Positions 24,982 to 32,138 of a stretch of 45,696 nucleotides of DNA are shown here, one piece after another (the stretch's first letter is position 1; each line of letters opens with the position of its first letter). The stretch comes from CAZADA01 sp964636945 (GTDB lineage Bacteria > Pseudomonadota > Alphaproteobacteria > Caulobacterales > Maricaulaceae): the NCBI GenBank assembly GCA_964636945.1, contig CAZWVH010000018.1:1-45696 (forward strand), written 5' to 3'. Under the pieces are notes generated by a model. That model worked only from the letters and a program-made list of their open reading frames with translations. It made no database searches and was not told where the DNA came from. Made by a program: the position numbers and the translations under genes.

Positions 24982-25042
24982 TCGTCAATCCTTATGATTT
25001 CTTTCGTGACCGGAGTTCGGAGAATGGAGCGTTCGGCCCATC

Positions 25043-25870
25043 ATGCCAACCATTGTTGCAATTTCATCTTGGACGGCGGCGTCCGCCGTGGGCTTGGCCG
25101 CACAGTTGCCAGCCTATTTCTCACGGTCACTCCATACGGTCGCCATACCCACAACGGTGCTGGGCGTGAGACCGGGGCTAGGACGCCCCACCGGCGGGGG
25201 ACCCGTTGAGCCCTCGGTGTTTAGCTCAGCGCTTGACGCGGCGCTGAGCGCCATTGGCGAACAGAGCTCCATATGGATTCAATCGGGATATTTCGCCGAT
25301 GCTGATCAAGTCAGCGTGGCGGCGACGGCGTTATCCAATTTTCGCAAGCAGCGGCCAAATGTATGCATAGCCATTGATCCGGTCATGGGCGATTGGCAGA
25401 CCGGTCTCTATGTGTCCGAACAAACAGCGGCGAGGATCGAGAAACATTTGATCCCCTTAGCCGATGTGGTCTTGCCCAATGCCTGGGAGGCCCAACGCGT
25501 TACGAAAGTCGAAATTGCGACGCCCGCCGATGCAGTGAAGGCTGCCAGCGCCTTACCTTGCGCGGCCGTGATCACGTCCGTACCCCGTGAGGATCGGCTC
25601 GGCGCAGTGTATGTGGATCGGACTCAGGCTTGGTTTGCGCACGCGCCGTTTCTCGGTCACGGAATTCACGGCGCGGGCGATCATTTCACCGCCGTATTTG
25701 TCGCTGAGCGGGCTCGCGGCGACACCCCTCGCGAGGCTTTGATCAAAGCCGTGGCTTCATCGCACGATGCGGTGGAGCGCGCCATTCAACAGTCCCAACA
25801 TGATGTGGTGCTCGATTTGGGCCCGCCCTCACAAGACGACGTCATCTGTGAGGCTGTCAGCGTCGGGTGA
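25043..25870 (+). CDS. Pyridoxal kinase-like protein
   Basis: A 275-residue ribokinase-fold enzyme that should phosphorylate pyridoxal, pyridoxine or pyridoxamine for PLP salvage. Supporting features are IQSGYFADADQ, the DPVMGD motif (residues about 112-117), LPNAWEA and the ATP-site GHGIHGAGDHFTAVF, where GAGD carries the catalytic Asp. In most PdxK/PdxY proteins the N-terminal segment has a long substrate lid; here VLGVRPGLGRPTGGG replaces part of it. The length is about ten residues short of the usual 285. The upstream gap to the divergent CitE-like gene is 61 bases. Confidence 0.82.
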   Translation: MPTIVAISSWTAASAVGLAAQLPAYFSRSLHTVAIPTTVLGVRPGLGRPTGGGPVEPSVFSSALDAALSAIGEQSSIWIQSGYFADADQVSVAATALSNFRKQRPNVCIAIDPVMGDWQTGLYVSEQTAARIEKHLIPLADVVLPNAWEAQRVTKVEIATPADAVKAASALPCAAVITSVPREDRLGAVYVDRTQAWFAHAPFLGHGIHGAGDHFTAVFVAERARGDTPREALIKAVASSHDAVERAIQQSQHDVVLDLGPPSQDDVICEAVSVG

Positions 25871-25924
25871 ACTGGCAGGTCGTGCATCTAGACGAAGTCC
25901 GCACGCCAGCGTATCCCGCTTGGC

Positions 25925-27073
25925 ATGACCGATACTGAAATGATCACCGGCTACGTGGCTCCGGATTTCGAACTTGTACACGACGCCTTGAGGAAAATTC
26001 TCAATACTGGTGCGGAGTCTGGCTGCCAAGTAGCGGTGACGATTGGCGGCGACATCATGGTCGATTTGTGCGCGGGGCATATTGACCGAGAACAATTGAC
26101 GCCGGTCACGCCTCGCACGCTCATTCCAGTGTTTTCTGTGAGTAAAGCGGTTAGCGCCCTAGTGGTCGCCAGCATCGTCGAGGAAGGCGTGTTTGATTAT
26201 GATGATCCGGTTGCGGATCATTGGCCAGAATTTGCCGCCCACGGAAAAGGCCGTGTCACGGTCGGCCAAATGCTGTCTCACCAAGCAGGCGTCCCTGGCA
26301 TTCCCGATAATTGGGAGGCCCGGGACTGGTATGATTGGGAGCGCGCCACGGCGCGCCTCGCGGCCCTGGAGCCCTTGTGGGAGCCAGGCGGCCAATCAGG
26401 CTACCACGCCATCAGTTGGGGCCACTTGGCCGGAGAACTGGTGCGCCGAACCACTGGCGCCACCATTGGCCAACATTTGCGCCAGCGATTTGGTCAGCCC
26501 TTTAGCCTTGATGTGTGGATCGGCTTGCCGGAGAGCGAGTTTGGTCGGGCGGCCAACCACCGCAAACCGTCAAAGCCACCCAATCTGGGCGAGCTCAACA
26601 CGCCGACCCAAATTGCTTTTCTCAAACCCTGGTCATCGCCGAGATATGGTCGCGGAGACGAACACGCATGGTTGTCGCGTGAAATCCCCGCCGCAAACGG
26701 CCACGCCACTGCCGCGGCATTGAGCGTGCTCATGCAGCCCTTGGCCTTGAAGGGGCGGCTGAAAGATACCCAGCTTCTGGGGCCGGCAACGCTTGACGCA
26801 TCCATGGCCGAGCGCATCGCCGGCCAAGACCTCGTCCTGCCCTACAATTTGTCATGGGCGGCGGGTCTGATCAGAAACACCTCCGAACCAGCCCGTCATT
26901 ATTACGGACCGGGCTCGCATGCGGTGGGGCACACAGGCTCGGGCGGATCGTGCGTCCTGGCTGACCCTGACACCGGGCTCACCTTCGCCTACACCACGTT
27001 GAAGCACAGCCCCGCGCTCGTGGAGGATGACAGAGCGAATACGCTCATTGCAGCAGTATATGATTGTCTTTGA
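25925..27073 (+). CDS. Beta-lactamase-family serine hydrolase (class C-like esterase)
   Basis: A 382-residue protein of the Beta-lactamase (Pfam) group. The nucleophile motif is SVSK (S71-K74) in VFSVSKAVS. The second motif is GYHAIS with Y160, standing in for YxN, and the third is near GHTGSGG (about residue 335), replacing KTG. There is no signal peptide, which argues against an antibiotic beta-lactamase and for a cytoplasmic esterase or peptidase like EstB. The conserved LSHQAGVPG lies between motifs one and two. It follows pyridoxal kinase by 54 bases on the same strand and is convergent with cpdR. Confidence 0.87.
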   Translation: MTDTEMITGYVAPDFELVHDALRKILNTGAESGCQVAVTIGGDIMVDLCAGHIDREQLTPVTPRTLIPVFSVSKAVSALVVASIVEEGVFDYDDPVADHWPEFAAHGKGRVTVGQMLSHQAGVPGIPDNWEARDWYDWERATARLAALEPLWEPGGQSGYHAISWGHLAGELVRRTTGATIGQHLRQRFGQPFSLDVWIGLPESEFGRAANHRKPSKPPNLGELNTPTQIAFLKPWSSPRYGRGDEHAWLSREIPAANGHATAAALSVLMQPLALKGRLKDTQLLGPATLDASMAERIAGQDLVLPYNLSWAAGLIRNTSEPARHYYGPGSHAVGHTGSGGSCVLADPDTGLTFAYTTLKHSPALVEDDRANTLIAAVYDCL

Positions 27074-27105
27074 ATCAGAATATCCGTGAACGACGAAACA
27101 GAGCC

Positions 27106-27471
27106 TTAGGCCGCCATCACTCGGTTCACTTCATCCACCAACTCACGCAGATGAAATGGTTTCGACAAGACGGTTGAATCATCCGGCGCCGTATTCGCGG
27201 CATTCATGGCGACCGCAGCAAAGCCTGTGATGAACATAATCTTCATATCAGGGTGGAATTCTGCCGCGCGACGCGCCAATTCGATACCGTCAACGCCAGG
27301 CATAACGATGTCAGTCAAAAGCAGATCAAATACGTCTTCAGCTTCTTCCAATGCGTCTAGGCCCGCCTCGCCATCCGCACAGGCGATCACGGCGTGTCCC
27401 GCGCGCTCTAGCGCCTTGGCGAGAAAGCCCCTCATTGAGGGATCGTCTTCGGCGAGCAGAATTTTGGCCAT
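27106..27471 (-). CDS. cpdR: CpdR-type single-domain response regulator
   Basis: A 121-residue receiver-only protein. The acidic pair is E8/D9-D10 in LLAEDDPSM, the phosphoacceptor D54 in LLTDIVMPGVDGIELARRA, and the conserved Lys in VLSKPFHLRELVDEV. The strings LAEDDPSMRGFLAKALERAGH and KIMFITGFAAVAMN closely follow Caulobacter CpdR, whose unphosphorylated form brings ClpXP to the pole and licenses CtrA and PdeA proteolysis. ATG at 27471 matches the family start; a GTG at 27480 would add MNS. It is divergent from the N-formylglutamate amidohydrolase gene, a pairing I recall from other alphaproteobacteria. Confidence 0.93.
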   Translation of the reverse strand: MAKILLAEDDPSMRGFLAKALERAGHAVIACADGEAGLDALEEAEDVFDLLLTDIVMPGVDGIELARRAAEFHPDMKIMFITGFAAVAMNAANTAPDDSTVLSKPFHLRELVDEVNRVMAA

Positions 27472-27572
27472 GGAGTTCACTCGTTGGACTGATTACAGTT
27501 CGACTTTCCCATGTAATAGTAAACCAGCTCTGAAACGCACGGTCACTTGGCGAAACCGCGAAGAGCCGCCAC

Positions 27573-28490
27573 ATGACTTTGACGCGGAACCGCGGGATGA
27601 TCAAGGTGATTGCGACGCCAATGACGCCGTACAACGCTGACCGTTCCAATATCCCGGTGGATTTGATCGCGCCTCAGTTCGATCCTTCGCCCATTGTGTT
27701 CGCCTCGCCTCACTCAGGTCGAGAATACACAGACGCTTTTCTGGATCAATCTCCCCTTACGCCCCTTGAACTGCGATCTTCAGAAGACGCGTTTGTCGAT
27801 GAATTGTTTGACCAAGCGCCATCCTTCGGCGCTACGCTCCTGGCGGCGCGCTTCCCACGCGCGTTTGTGGATGTGAACCGTGAGGCTTGGGAGCTGGATC
27901 CCAATATGTTTCGCGGCGAGCTGCCGAATTGGGCGAAAACGCGCACTCCTCGCGTTGCCGCGGGTCTCGGCATGGTGCCGAAGATCGTAGCGGACGGAGC
28001 CGAAATCTACCGTAATCCTCTGCCTGCCAAAGAGGCCCATGATCGGGTGCGCCAATTCCATGAACCCTATCACCGGACCCTATCTTCGGTCCTTGAAGAC
28101 CTGCATGACTGGTTCGGCAAGGCCGTTTTGATCGACTGTCATTCCATGCCCAGTCGTGCTGGGGGTGATGATAGCGACACACCCATTGATGTGGTGCTGG
28201 GCGACCGATATGGCCGCTCGTGTGACCCGGTCTTAATCTCGCGCGCAGAGCGCTCGCTGCGTGAACAAGGACTGAGCGTGGCGCGCAATACACCTTATGC
28301 CGGAGGGTATTCCACCGAACGCTATGGCCGCCCGCACGAAGGTCGGCACGCGCTGCAAATTGAGTTCAATCGTCGCCTTTATTTGGACGAACAGCGCATC
28401 GAACGCAGCAGCGGCTTCGCTGCGTTCAAGAACATCACCACCCAATTTGCCCGCGAGTTGACAGACTTTGTGCGCACATGGGACCGATGA
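27573..28490 (+). CDS. N-formylglutamate amidohydrolase family protein
   Basis: A 305-residue protein of the FGase family. Features: VFASPHSGREYTD near residues 42-54, RSSEDAFVDELFD, the RAFVDVNREAWELDP core, the metal-site LIDCHSMPSRAG, and the ending GGYSTERYGRPHEGRHALQIEFNRRLYLDE. The enzyme frees glutamate from N-formylglutamate or related amides. No hut genes are nearby, so its physiological substrate here is open. The start is uncertain: ATG at 27573, 27597 and 27621 are all possible, and the N-terminal 25 residues are not conserved-looking. The strong terminator just after the stop does not serve this gene; its U-run is on the other strand. Confidence 0.9.
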   Translation: MTLTRNRGMIKVIATPMTPYNADRSNIPVDLIAPQFDPSPIVFASPHSGREYTDAFLDQSPLTPLELRSSEDAFVDELFDQAPSFGATLLAARFPRAFVDVNREAWELDPNMFRGELPNWAKTRTPRVAAGLGMVPKIVADGAEIYRNPLPAKEAHDRVRQFHEPYHRTLSSVLEDLHDWFGKAVLIDCHSMPSRAGGDDSDTPIDVVLGDRYGRSCDPVLISRAERSLREQGLSVARNTPYAGGYSTERYGRPHEGRHALQIEFNRRLYLDEQRIERSSGFAAFKNITTQFARELTDFVRTWDR

Positions 28491-28498
28491 GGGTGAAT

Positions 28499-28524
28499 AA
28501 AAAAAAGGCCGCGCAAGCGCGGCC
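28499..28524 (-). terminator. Strong intrinsic terminator (minus strand)
   Basis: A perfect eight-base GC stem (28507-28514 with 28517-28524) around a two-base centre, likely opening to a four-base loop, followed on the minus strand by eight T (28506-28499). There is no T-run on the plus side, so it does not serve the plus-strand gene ending at 28490. It defines the 3' end of the proposed small RNA. Confidence 0.9.
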
Positions 28525-28577
28525 GGAGTGTATAGGGAGGAAACGCCCAAGAAGGGCGGCAGCGCCAGGCGCTGCTG
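28499..28577 (-). ncRNA. Probable trans-acting small RNA with exposed anti-Shine-Dalgarno stretch
   Basis: On the minus strand a transcript of about 79 bases can be drawn. Its 5' hairpin is GCAGCG...CGCTGC (28559-28575), followed by a second hairpin CGCCC/GGGCG (28544-28558), then an unpaired pyrimidine stretch UUUCCUCCCUAUA (28543-28531) complementary to ribosome-binding sites. Last comes a GC-perfect eight-base stem GGCCGCGC/GCGCGGCC (28507-28524) with eight U. Promoter-like boxes lie at the right distance upstream. No protein gene on this strand lies between it and the next promoter, so a free-standing RNA is the simplest explanation. The plan resembles alphaproteobacterial AbcR-type (alpha-r15) sRNAs; homology is not claimed. 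Confidence 0.65.
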
Positions 28578-28583
28578 ACTAAC

Positions 28584-28612
28584 GATATATATCGCATTGC
28601 AACAAAATTCAA
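28584..28612 (-). promoter_or_regulatory. Sigma-70-like promoter of the small RNA
   Basis: On the minus strand TTGAAT (28612-28607) and TATATC (28589-28584) are separated by 17 bases, a good housekeeping promoter, with a 15-base alternative to TATATA. A start about seven bases downstream falls at 28576-28578, right at the foot of the first hairpin. Confidence 0.6.
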
Positions 28613-28685
28613 GTGCCGTCCCCTACAAAGTCCCTCATGGTTATGGCTTTAAAATCAGAACTTTGCGGCCGGCGTGGAAGATGGC

Positions 28686-28784
28686 ATGAAAACTAATTGT
28701 GCGGTGCCGCAGAAAATTGTGCGCCCGCTAAATCAATTGGCCGTAGTGAAATACCGCTGTTTCTCGCCGCGCTGGCCACGTTAG
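28686..28784 (+). CDS. Possible 32-residue leader or small protein upstream of hisN
   Basis: A short open frame starts at ATG 28686 with GGAAG upstream, encodes 32 residues (MKTNCAVPQK... ending SPRWPR), and stops at TAG 28782-28784, 12 bases before the hisN ATG. The stop lies in the hisN ribosome-site region (TAGGA), so translation of the two could be coupled. The product is basic with two cysteines; no His run argues against a classical his attenuator leader. Codon pattern is not decisive at this length. The rest of 28525-28796 holds the small-RNA region and no other gene. Confidence 0.3.
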   Translation: MKTNCAVPQKIVRPLNQLAVVKYRCFSPRWPR

Positions 28785-28796
28785 GATTTGGGACGA

Positions 28797-29612
28797 ATGG
28801 CCTCACTCACCACGCTTGCCGAATTTGCATGCAAATTGGCCCATGCCGCCCGTATCGAGACTCTCGCATTGTGGCGCGACAGTCAGAAAATTGACGACAA
28901 GGCGACGTCTGGTCCCATGGATCCTGTGACGGAGGCTGATCGCAGAGCCGAAAAGGCCATGCGCGATCTCATATCGGACCGCTTTCCCGATCACGGCATT
29001 GAAGGCGAAGAATATCCCAACAAGAGCGGCGCCCATGAACTGAGCTGGACCCTCGATCCCATTGATGGCACGCGGGCGTTTGTTTGCGGATTTCCCACAT
29101 GGACCACGCTCATCAGTGTGCGCAAGCTCGCCACGCCCATCATTGGATTGATTGATCAACCCAATTTGAATGTCATGTATTTGGGCGCACACGACGAAAC
29201 AGTGCGTATTTCGGCCAATGACCAGCTTCGATTGGGCGTCAGCAAAACCACGCGCCTCACCCAGGCCATTCTATCCACGACTGATCCGTTTTTGTTCAAT
29301 CCGGCAGAACTTGGCGCCTTTAATTTCCTGCGCCGCGCCGCCAAGCTCACACGCTATGGCGCAGACGCATTTGCGTACGCGCAATTGGCGTCAGGCCGCA
29401 TCGACTTGGTGGTGGAAAGCGGCCTGAAGCCGTTTGATATTTGCCCGCTCATCCCCATTGTGGAGTGCGCAGGCGGGGTGATCACCGATTGGCGCGGCCA
29501 GACAAGCCGGCTGCCCGAAGGCGGCCAGGTCGTCGCGGCCGCGACGCCAGAATTGCATGCGGAAGCCATTGAAGTCCTGCACCGGGCCGCCAAAGCGCCA
29601 TTGGCGCGCTAA
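28797..29612 (+). CDS. hisN: Histidinol-phosphatase, inositol-monophosphatase type
   Basis: A 271-residue Mg-dependent phosphatase of the IMPase superfamily. Metal-site motifs: DPVTEADRRAEKAM (Asp of motif one), GEEYP (Glu), WTLDPIDGTRAFVCGFPTW (motif A, DxxDGT) and VESGLKPFDICPLIPIVECAGG (motif B, where the family has the Asp in WD or FD). The spacing and the RAFVCGFPTWTTLISV string point to the HisN subgroup common in alphaproteobacteria, which removes phosphate from histidinol phosphate. Inositol or nucleotide phosphatase activity is the alternative. ATG 28797 is preferred to TTG 28788. It is convergent with trmB, three bases apart. Confidence 0.88.
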   Translation: MASLTTLAEFACKLAHAARIETLALWRDSQKIDDKATSGPMDPVTEADRRAEKAMRDLISDRFPDHGIEGEEYPNKSGAHELSWTLDPIDGTRAFVCGFPTWTTLISVRKLATPIIGLIDQPNLNVMYLGAHDETVRISANDQLRLGVSKTTRLTQAILSTTDPFLFNPAELGAFNFLRRAAKLTRYGADAFAYAQLASGRIDLVVESGLKPFDICPLIPIVECAGGVITDWRGQTSRLPEGGQVVAAATPELHAEAIEVLHRAAKAPLAR

Positions 29613-29615
29613 TCG

Positions 29616-30320
29616 CTAGTCTACACGCTGAAAGTCCAGAAAGACCGGTTTGCAATCGCCGATATTCTTTGCCTCATAGCGGGTCGTGACATGATCGTCT
29701 GGAGGTGTGCGCCAATCGGCGGCCGAGCGGGCGGTCCACGCCAATGCCGGGTACGCACGCACATGCTGCAACGCCCAATCCACATAAGATTTCACATCGG
29801 TCGCCACCCGAAGTCGGCCGCCAGAAACGAGCACCCGCGCAAATTCACTCACTGTGTCAGCTTGGATGAGGCGCCGCTTGTGGTGGCGTGCTTTCGGCCA
29901 TGGATCGGGGAAAAGCACATACACCATCGTCAAGCTGGCATTCGGTAGCCGGGCCAGGATTTCGCGTCCATCGCCTTGATGTAGACGGATATTGTCCACC
30001 TGCGCATCATCGATGCGCGCGAGAGCTTTGCCGAAGCCCTCGGTGAAGAACTCAACGCCGATAAAGCCGGCCTTGGGCGACCGCTCAGCCTGGGCGACAA
30101 GATGATCGCCGGCGCCAAAGCCAATCTCCAAGCGCACCTCGCCAAGTTGAGGAAACACGGCGCGTGGATCGATGGGGTCAGACGAAGGCAGCGCCAGTCG
30201 GACGCCCAACGTATCCATCAGCTGGCGCTGGCGCGGCGACAAAGGCCGCCCCGATCCTCGGCCATATAGTCTTCGCCGTGGTTCATCTGGGGCGTTGTCG
30301 GATTGTCCCGAATTGGCCAC
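29616..30320 (-). CDS. trmB: tRNA (guanine-N7)-methyltransferase
   Basis: A 234-residue SAM-dependent enzyme forming m7G46 in the tRNA variable loop. Signature stretches: RLEIGFGAGDHL (SAM motif I), IGVEFFTEGFGKAL, LFPDPWPKARHHKRRLIQ (the TrmB hallmark with catalytic Asp and basic tRNA-contact residues) and TTRYEAKNI near the C-terminus. It starts with GTG at 30320, 16 bases after the metK stop, and its GGGAG ribosome site is inside metK. It therefore shares the metK transcript and uses metK's product SAM. Confidence 0.96.
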   Translation of the reverse strand: MANSGQSDNAPDEPRRRLYGRGSGRPLSPRQRQLMDTLGVRLALPSSDPIDPRAVFPQLGEVRLEIGFGAGDHLVAQAERSPKAGFIGVEFFTEGFGKALARIDDAQVDNIRLHQGDGREILARLPNASLTMVYVLFPDPWPKARHHKRRLIQADTVSEFARVLVSGGRLRVATDVKSYVDWALQHVRAYPALAWTARSAADWRTPPDDHVTTRYEAKNIGDCKPVFLDFQRVD

Positions 30321-30336
30321 AGGCTATGCCAACTCC

Positions 30337-31524
30337 CTACCCGGCAAGATCTTTAAGCTGATCGACCAGGTCGGTTCGCTCCCAAGAAAACCCACCATCC
30401 GGCGTCGCCTCGCGGCCAAAATGGCCGTAAGCCGAGGTGCGGGCGTAGATCGGTTTGTTGAGATCAAGATGGGTGCGAATGCCGCGCGGGCTCAGGTCCA
30501 TTACTTCGCGCAGTCGGCGCTCCACCGCCTCGCTATCGCAACGCACATCCCCGTAAAGGTCGACATACACCGATAATGGCTTGGCCACGCCAATGGCATA
30601 GGACACCTGGATCGTGCAATTGCTCGCCAAGCCAGCCGCAACAACGTTTTTCGCCAAATAGCGGCAGGCATAGGCTGCCGATCTGTCAACCTTGGTAGGG
30701 TCCTTGCCCGAAAAGGCGCCGCCACCGTGGGGAGCCGCACCACCATAGGTGTCGACGATGATTTTCCGTCCGGTGAGCCCGGCGTCACCATCCGGGCCGC
30801 CTATGACAAACGCACCGGTTGGGTTCACGTAGAACTCGTCATCAGGACACATCCAACCGTCGGGAAGCGCTTCGGTCACATAGGGCCGCACCAAATCGCG
30901 CAAATCAGTCTGAGAGAGGCCCGCTTTGTGCTGCGTCGACACGACCACCGATGTTGCCGCCACCGGCCGCCCATTCTCATAGCGCAAGGTAACCTGCGAT
31001 TTGGCGTCCGGCTCCAATTCGGGACGTTCGCCTGATCGCCGCACTTGGGCCAATCTTTCAAGAATTTTGTGGCTGTAGAAAATCGGCGCCGGCATCAATG
31101 TTGGCGTCTCATCGGTGGCGTGACCGAACATAATGCCTTGATCGCCCGCGCCCTCGTCTTTGTTGTGGCCCGCATCGACGCCTTGCGCAATTTCTGCCGA
31201 CTGGCCATGGATGTAGCTCATGAATTGCAGATTGGCGTGATGGAAGCCCTCCTGCTCATAGCCAATGTCCTTCACCGCAGCGCGCACGATGGTGTTGAGA
31301 TCATTGCGGGTGAGGTCGGGTCCGCGCACCTCGCCCGCCAAAACCACAAGATTCGTAGTCGCCATGGTTTCCACAGCGACGCGAACTTGCGACGCGTCCA
31401 TGCCCAATTCCGCGGCGGCGCGGAAATAGGCGTCCACCACCTCATCAGAGATGCGGTCACACACCTTGTCGGGATGACCTTCCGACACACTTTCGCTGGT
31501 GAAATAATATGATGCGCGGCTCAA
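30337..31524 (-). CDS. metK: S-adenosylmethionine synthetase
   Basis: A 395-residue enzyme making SAM from methionine and ATP. Conserved strings: FTSESVSEGHPDKVCDRISDEVVDA at the N-terminus (ATP-site His), GAGDQGIMFGHATDET, GGPDGDAGLTGRKIIVDTYGG and GGGAFSGKDPTKVDRSAAY with the catalytic Lys and Asp. The start is TTG at 31524, supported by a strong GGGAGGGG ribosome site five bases upstream; MSRASYYFTSESV is the expected N-terminus. An ATAAAGA-TG-TCTTTAT palindrome lies about 43 bases upstream and may be its operator. Confidence 0.98.
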   Translation of the reverse strand: MSRASYYFTSESVSEGHPDKVCDRISDEVVDAYFRAAAELGMDASQVRVAVETMATTNLVVLAGEVRGPDLTRNDLNTIVRAAVKDIGYEQEGFHHANLQFMSYIHGQSAEIAQGVDAGHNKDEGAGDQGIMFGHATDETPTLMPAPIFYSHKILERLAQVRRSGERPELEPDAKSQVTLRYENGRPVAATSVVVSTQHKAGLSQTDLRDLVRPYVTEALPDGWMCPDDEFYVNPTGAFVIGGPDGDAGLTGRKIIVDTYGGAAPHGGGAFSGKDPTKVDRSAAYACRYLAKNVVAAGLASNCTIQVSYAIGVAKPLSVYVDLYGDVRCDSEAVERRLREVMDLSPRGIRTHLDLNKPIYARTSAYGHFGREATPDGGFSWERTDLVDQLKDLAG

Positions 31525-31566
31525 CAGCCCCTCCCACTCAACTCACAACAAAATTCTGCGCTGGAC

Positions 31567-31582
31567 ATAAAGATGTCTTTAT
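31567..31582. promoter_or_regulatory. Palindromic operator candidate upstream of metK
   Basis: ATAAAGA-TG-TCTTTAT, a perfect seven-base inverted repeat, is placed where a metK promoter would be. Palindromes of this ATAAAGA type upstream of methionine-cycle genes are, as I recall, targets of ArsR-family SAH/SAM-responsive regulators (SahR group) in alphaproteobacteria. That link is from memory. No such regulator gene is in the window; the adjacent XRE protein belongs to another family. No SAM riboswitch structure was seen in the leader. Confidence 0.5.
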
Positions 31583-31639
31583 ATGCGCATTACTTTCTCG
31601 CAAACACAAGGGCGCATAACGGTCTGACCGTCGGTTCTG

Positions 31640-32050
31640 CTATCGCACGTCTTCACCGGCCAGCGTGCGCACCAACTCCAACACGCGGCGGCGCACTTTG
31701 GCGTCACGAATACGGTTAAACGCCGAGGCCAATGCAACGCCTTCGGGACTATTGAGAAAGTCATTAACCAAAGGAGTTTGGTCGTCTTCTGTAAAACCGC
31801 CGCGGGTTTGTGCGTCGATTCCTTCGAAGAAAAATCCCACGGGAACATTCAGCACCCGGGCAATTTCGAACAGCCTGCTGGCGCCGATGCGATTGGCGCC
31901 GCGTTCGTACTTTTGAACTTGCTGGAATGTCACACCCAATTCGTCGCCAAGCTTATCTTGACTCAGACCGAGCAGCAGTCGGCGCATGCGCACGCGTGCG
32001 CCAACATGGATGTCAATGGGGCTTGGAGTTTTCTCTTCTGTGCCCGACAT
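31640..32050 (-). CDS. XRE-family transcriptional regulator
   Basis: A 136-residue DNA-binding protein. The helix-turn-helix runs through residues about 15-70 (VRMRRLLLGLSQDKLGDELGVTFQQVQKYERG), followed by VLNVPVGFFFEG and a helical C-terminal region. The string is nearly standard for a regulator found between metK and lnt in many alphaproteobacteria. Targets here are unknown. The ATG at 32050 has GGAGA seven bases upstream; another ATG at 32062 lacks a ribosome site. It sits 115 bases before the metK start, with the metK operator candidate in between. Confidence 0.92.
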   Translation of the reverse strand: MSGTEEKTPSPIDIHVGARVRMRRLLLGLSQDKLGDELGVTFQQVQKYERGANRIGASRLFEIARVLNVPVGFFFEGIDAQTRGGFTEDDQTPLVNDFLNSPEGVALASAFNRIRDAKVRRRVLELVRTLAGEDVR

Positions 32051-32138
32051 GAGCGTCTCCATAAGTGATAAAATCTACAACGGCGCTCGCGCCGATCACA
32101 AAATCGGAATGCATGAAAAAGGGGCGCGAAAGGCCGAA

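Noticed and set aside
28507..28524. Terminator of the N-formylglutamate amidohydrolase gene
   Set aside because: The run that would be U is on the minus-strand side; the plus side continues GGAGTG without T-run.
31525..31639. SAM-sensing riboswitch upstream of metK
   Set aside because: Leader is short, and no pairing pattern of the SAM-II, SAM-V or SAM/SAH classes was evident beyond the ATAAAGA palindrome.
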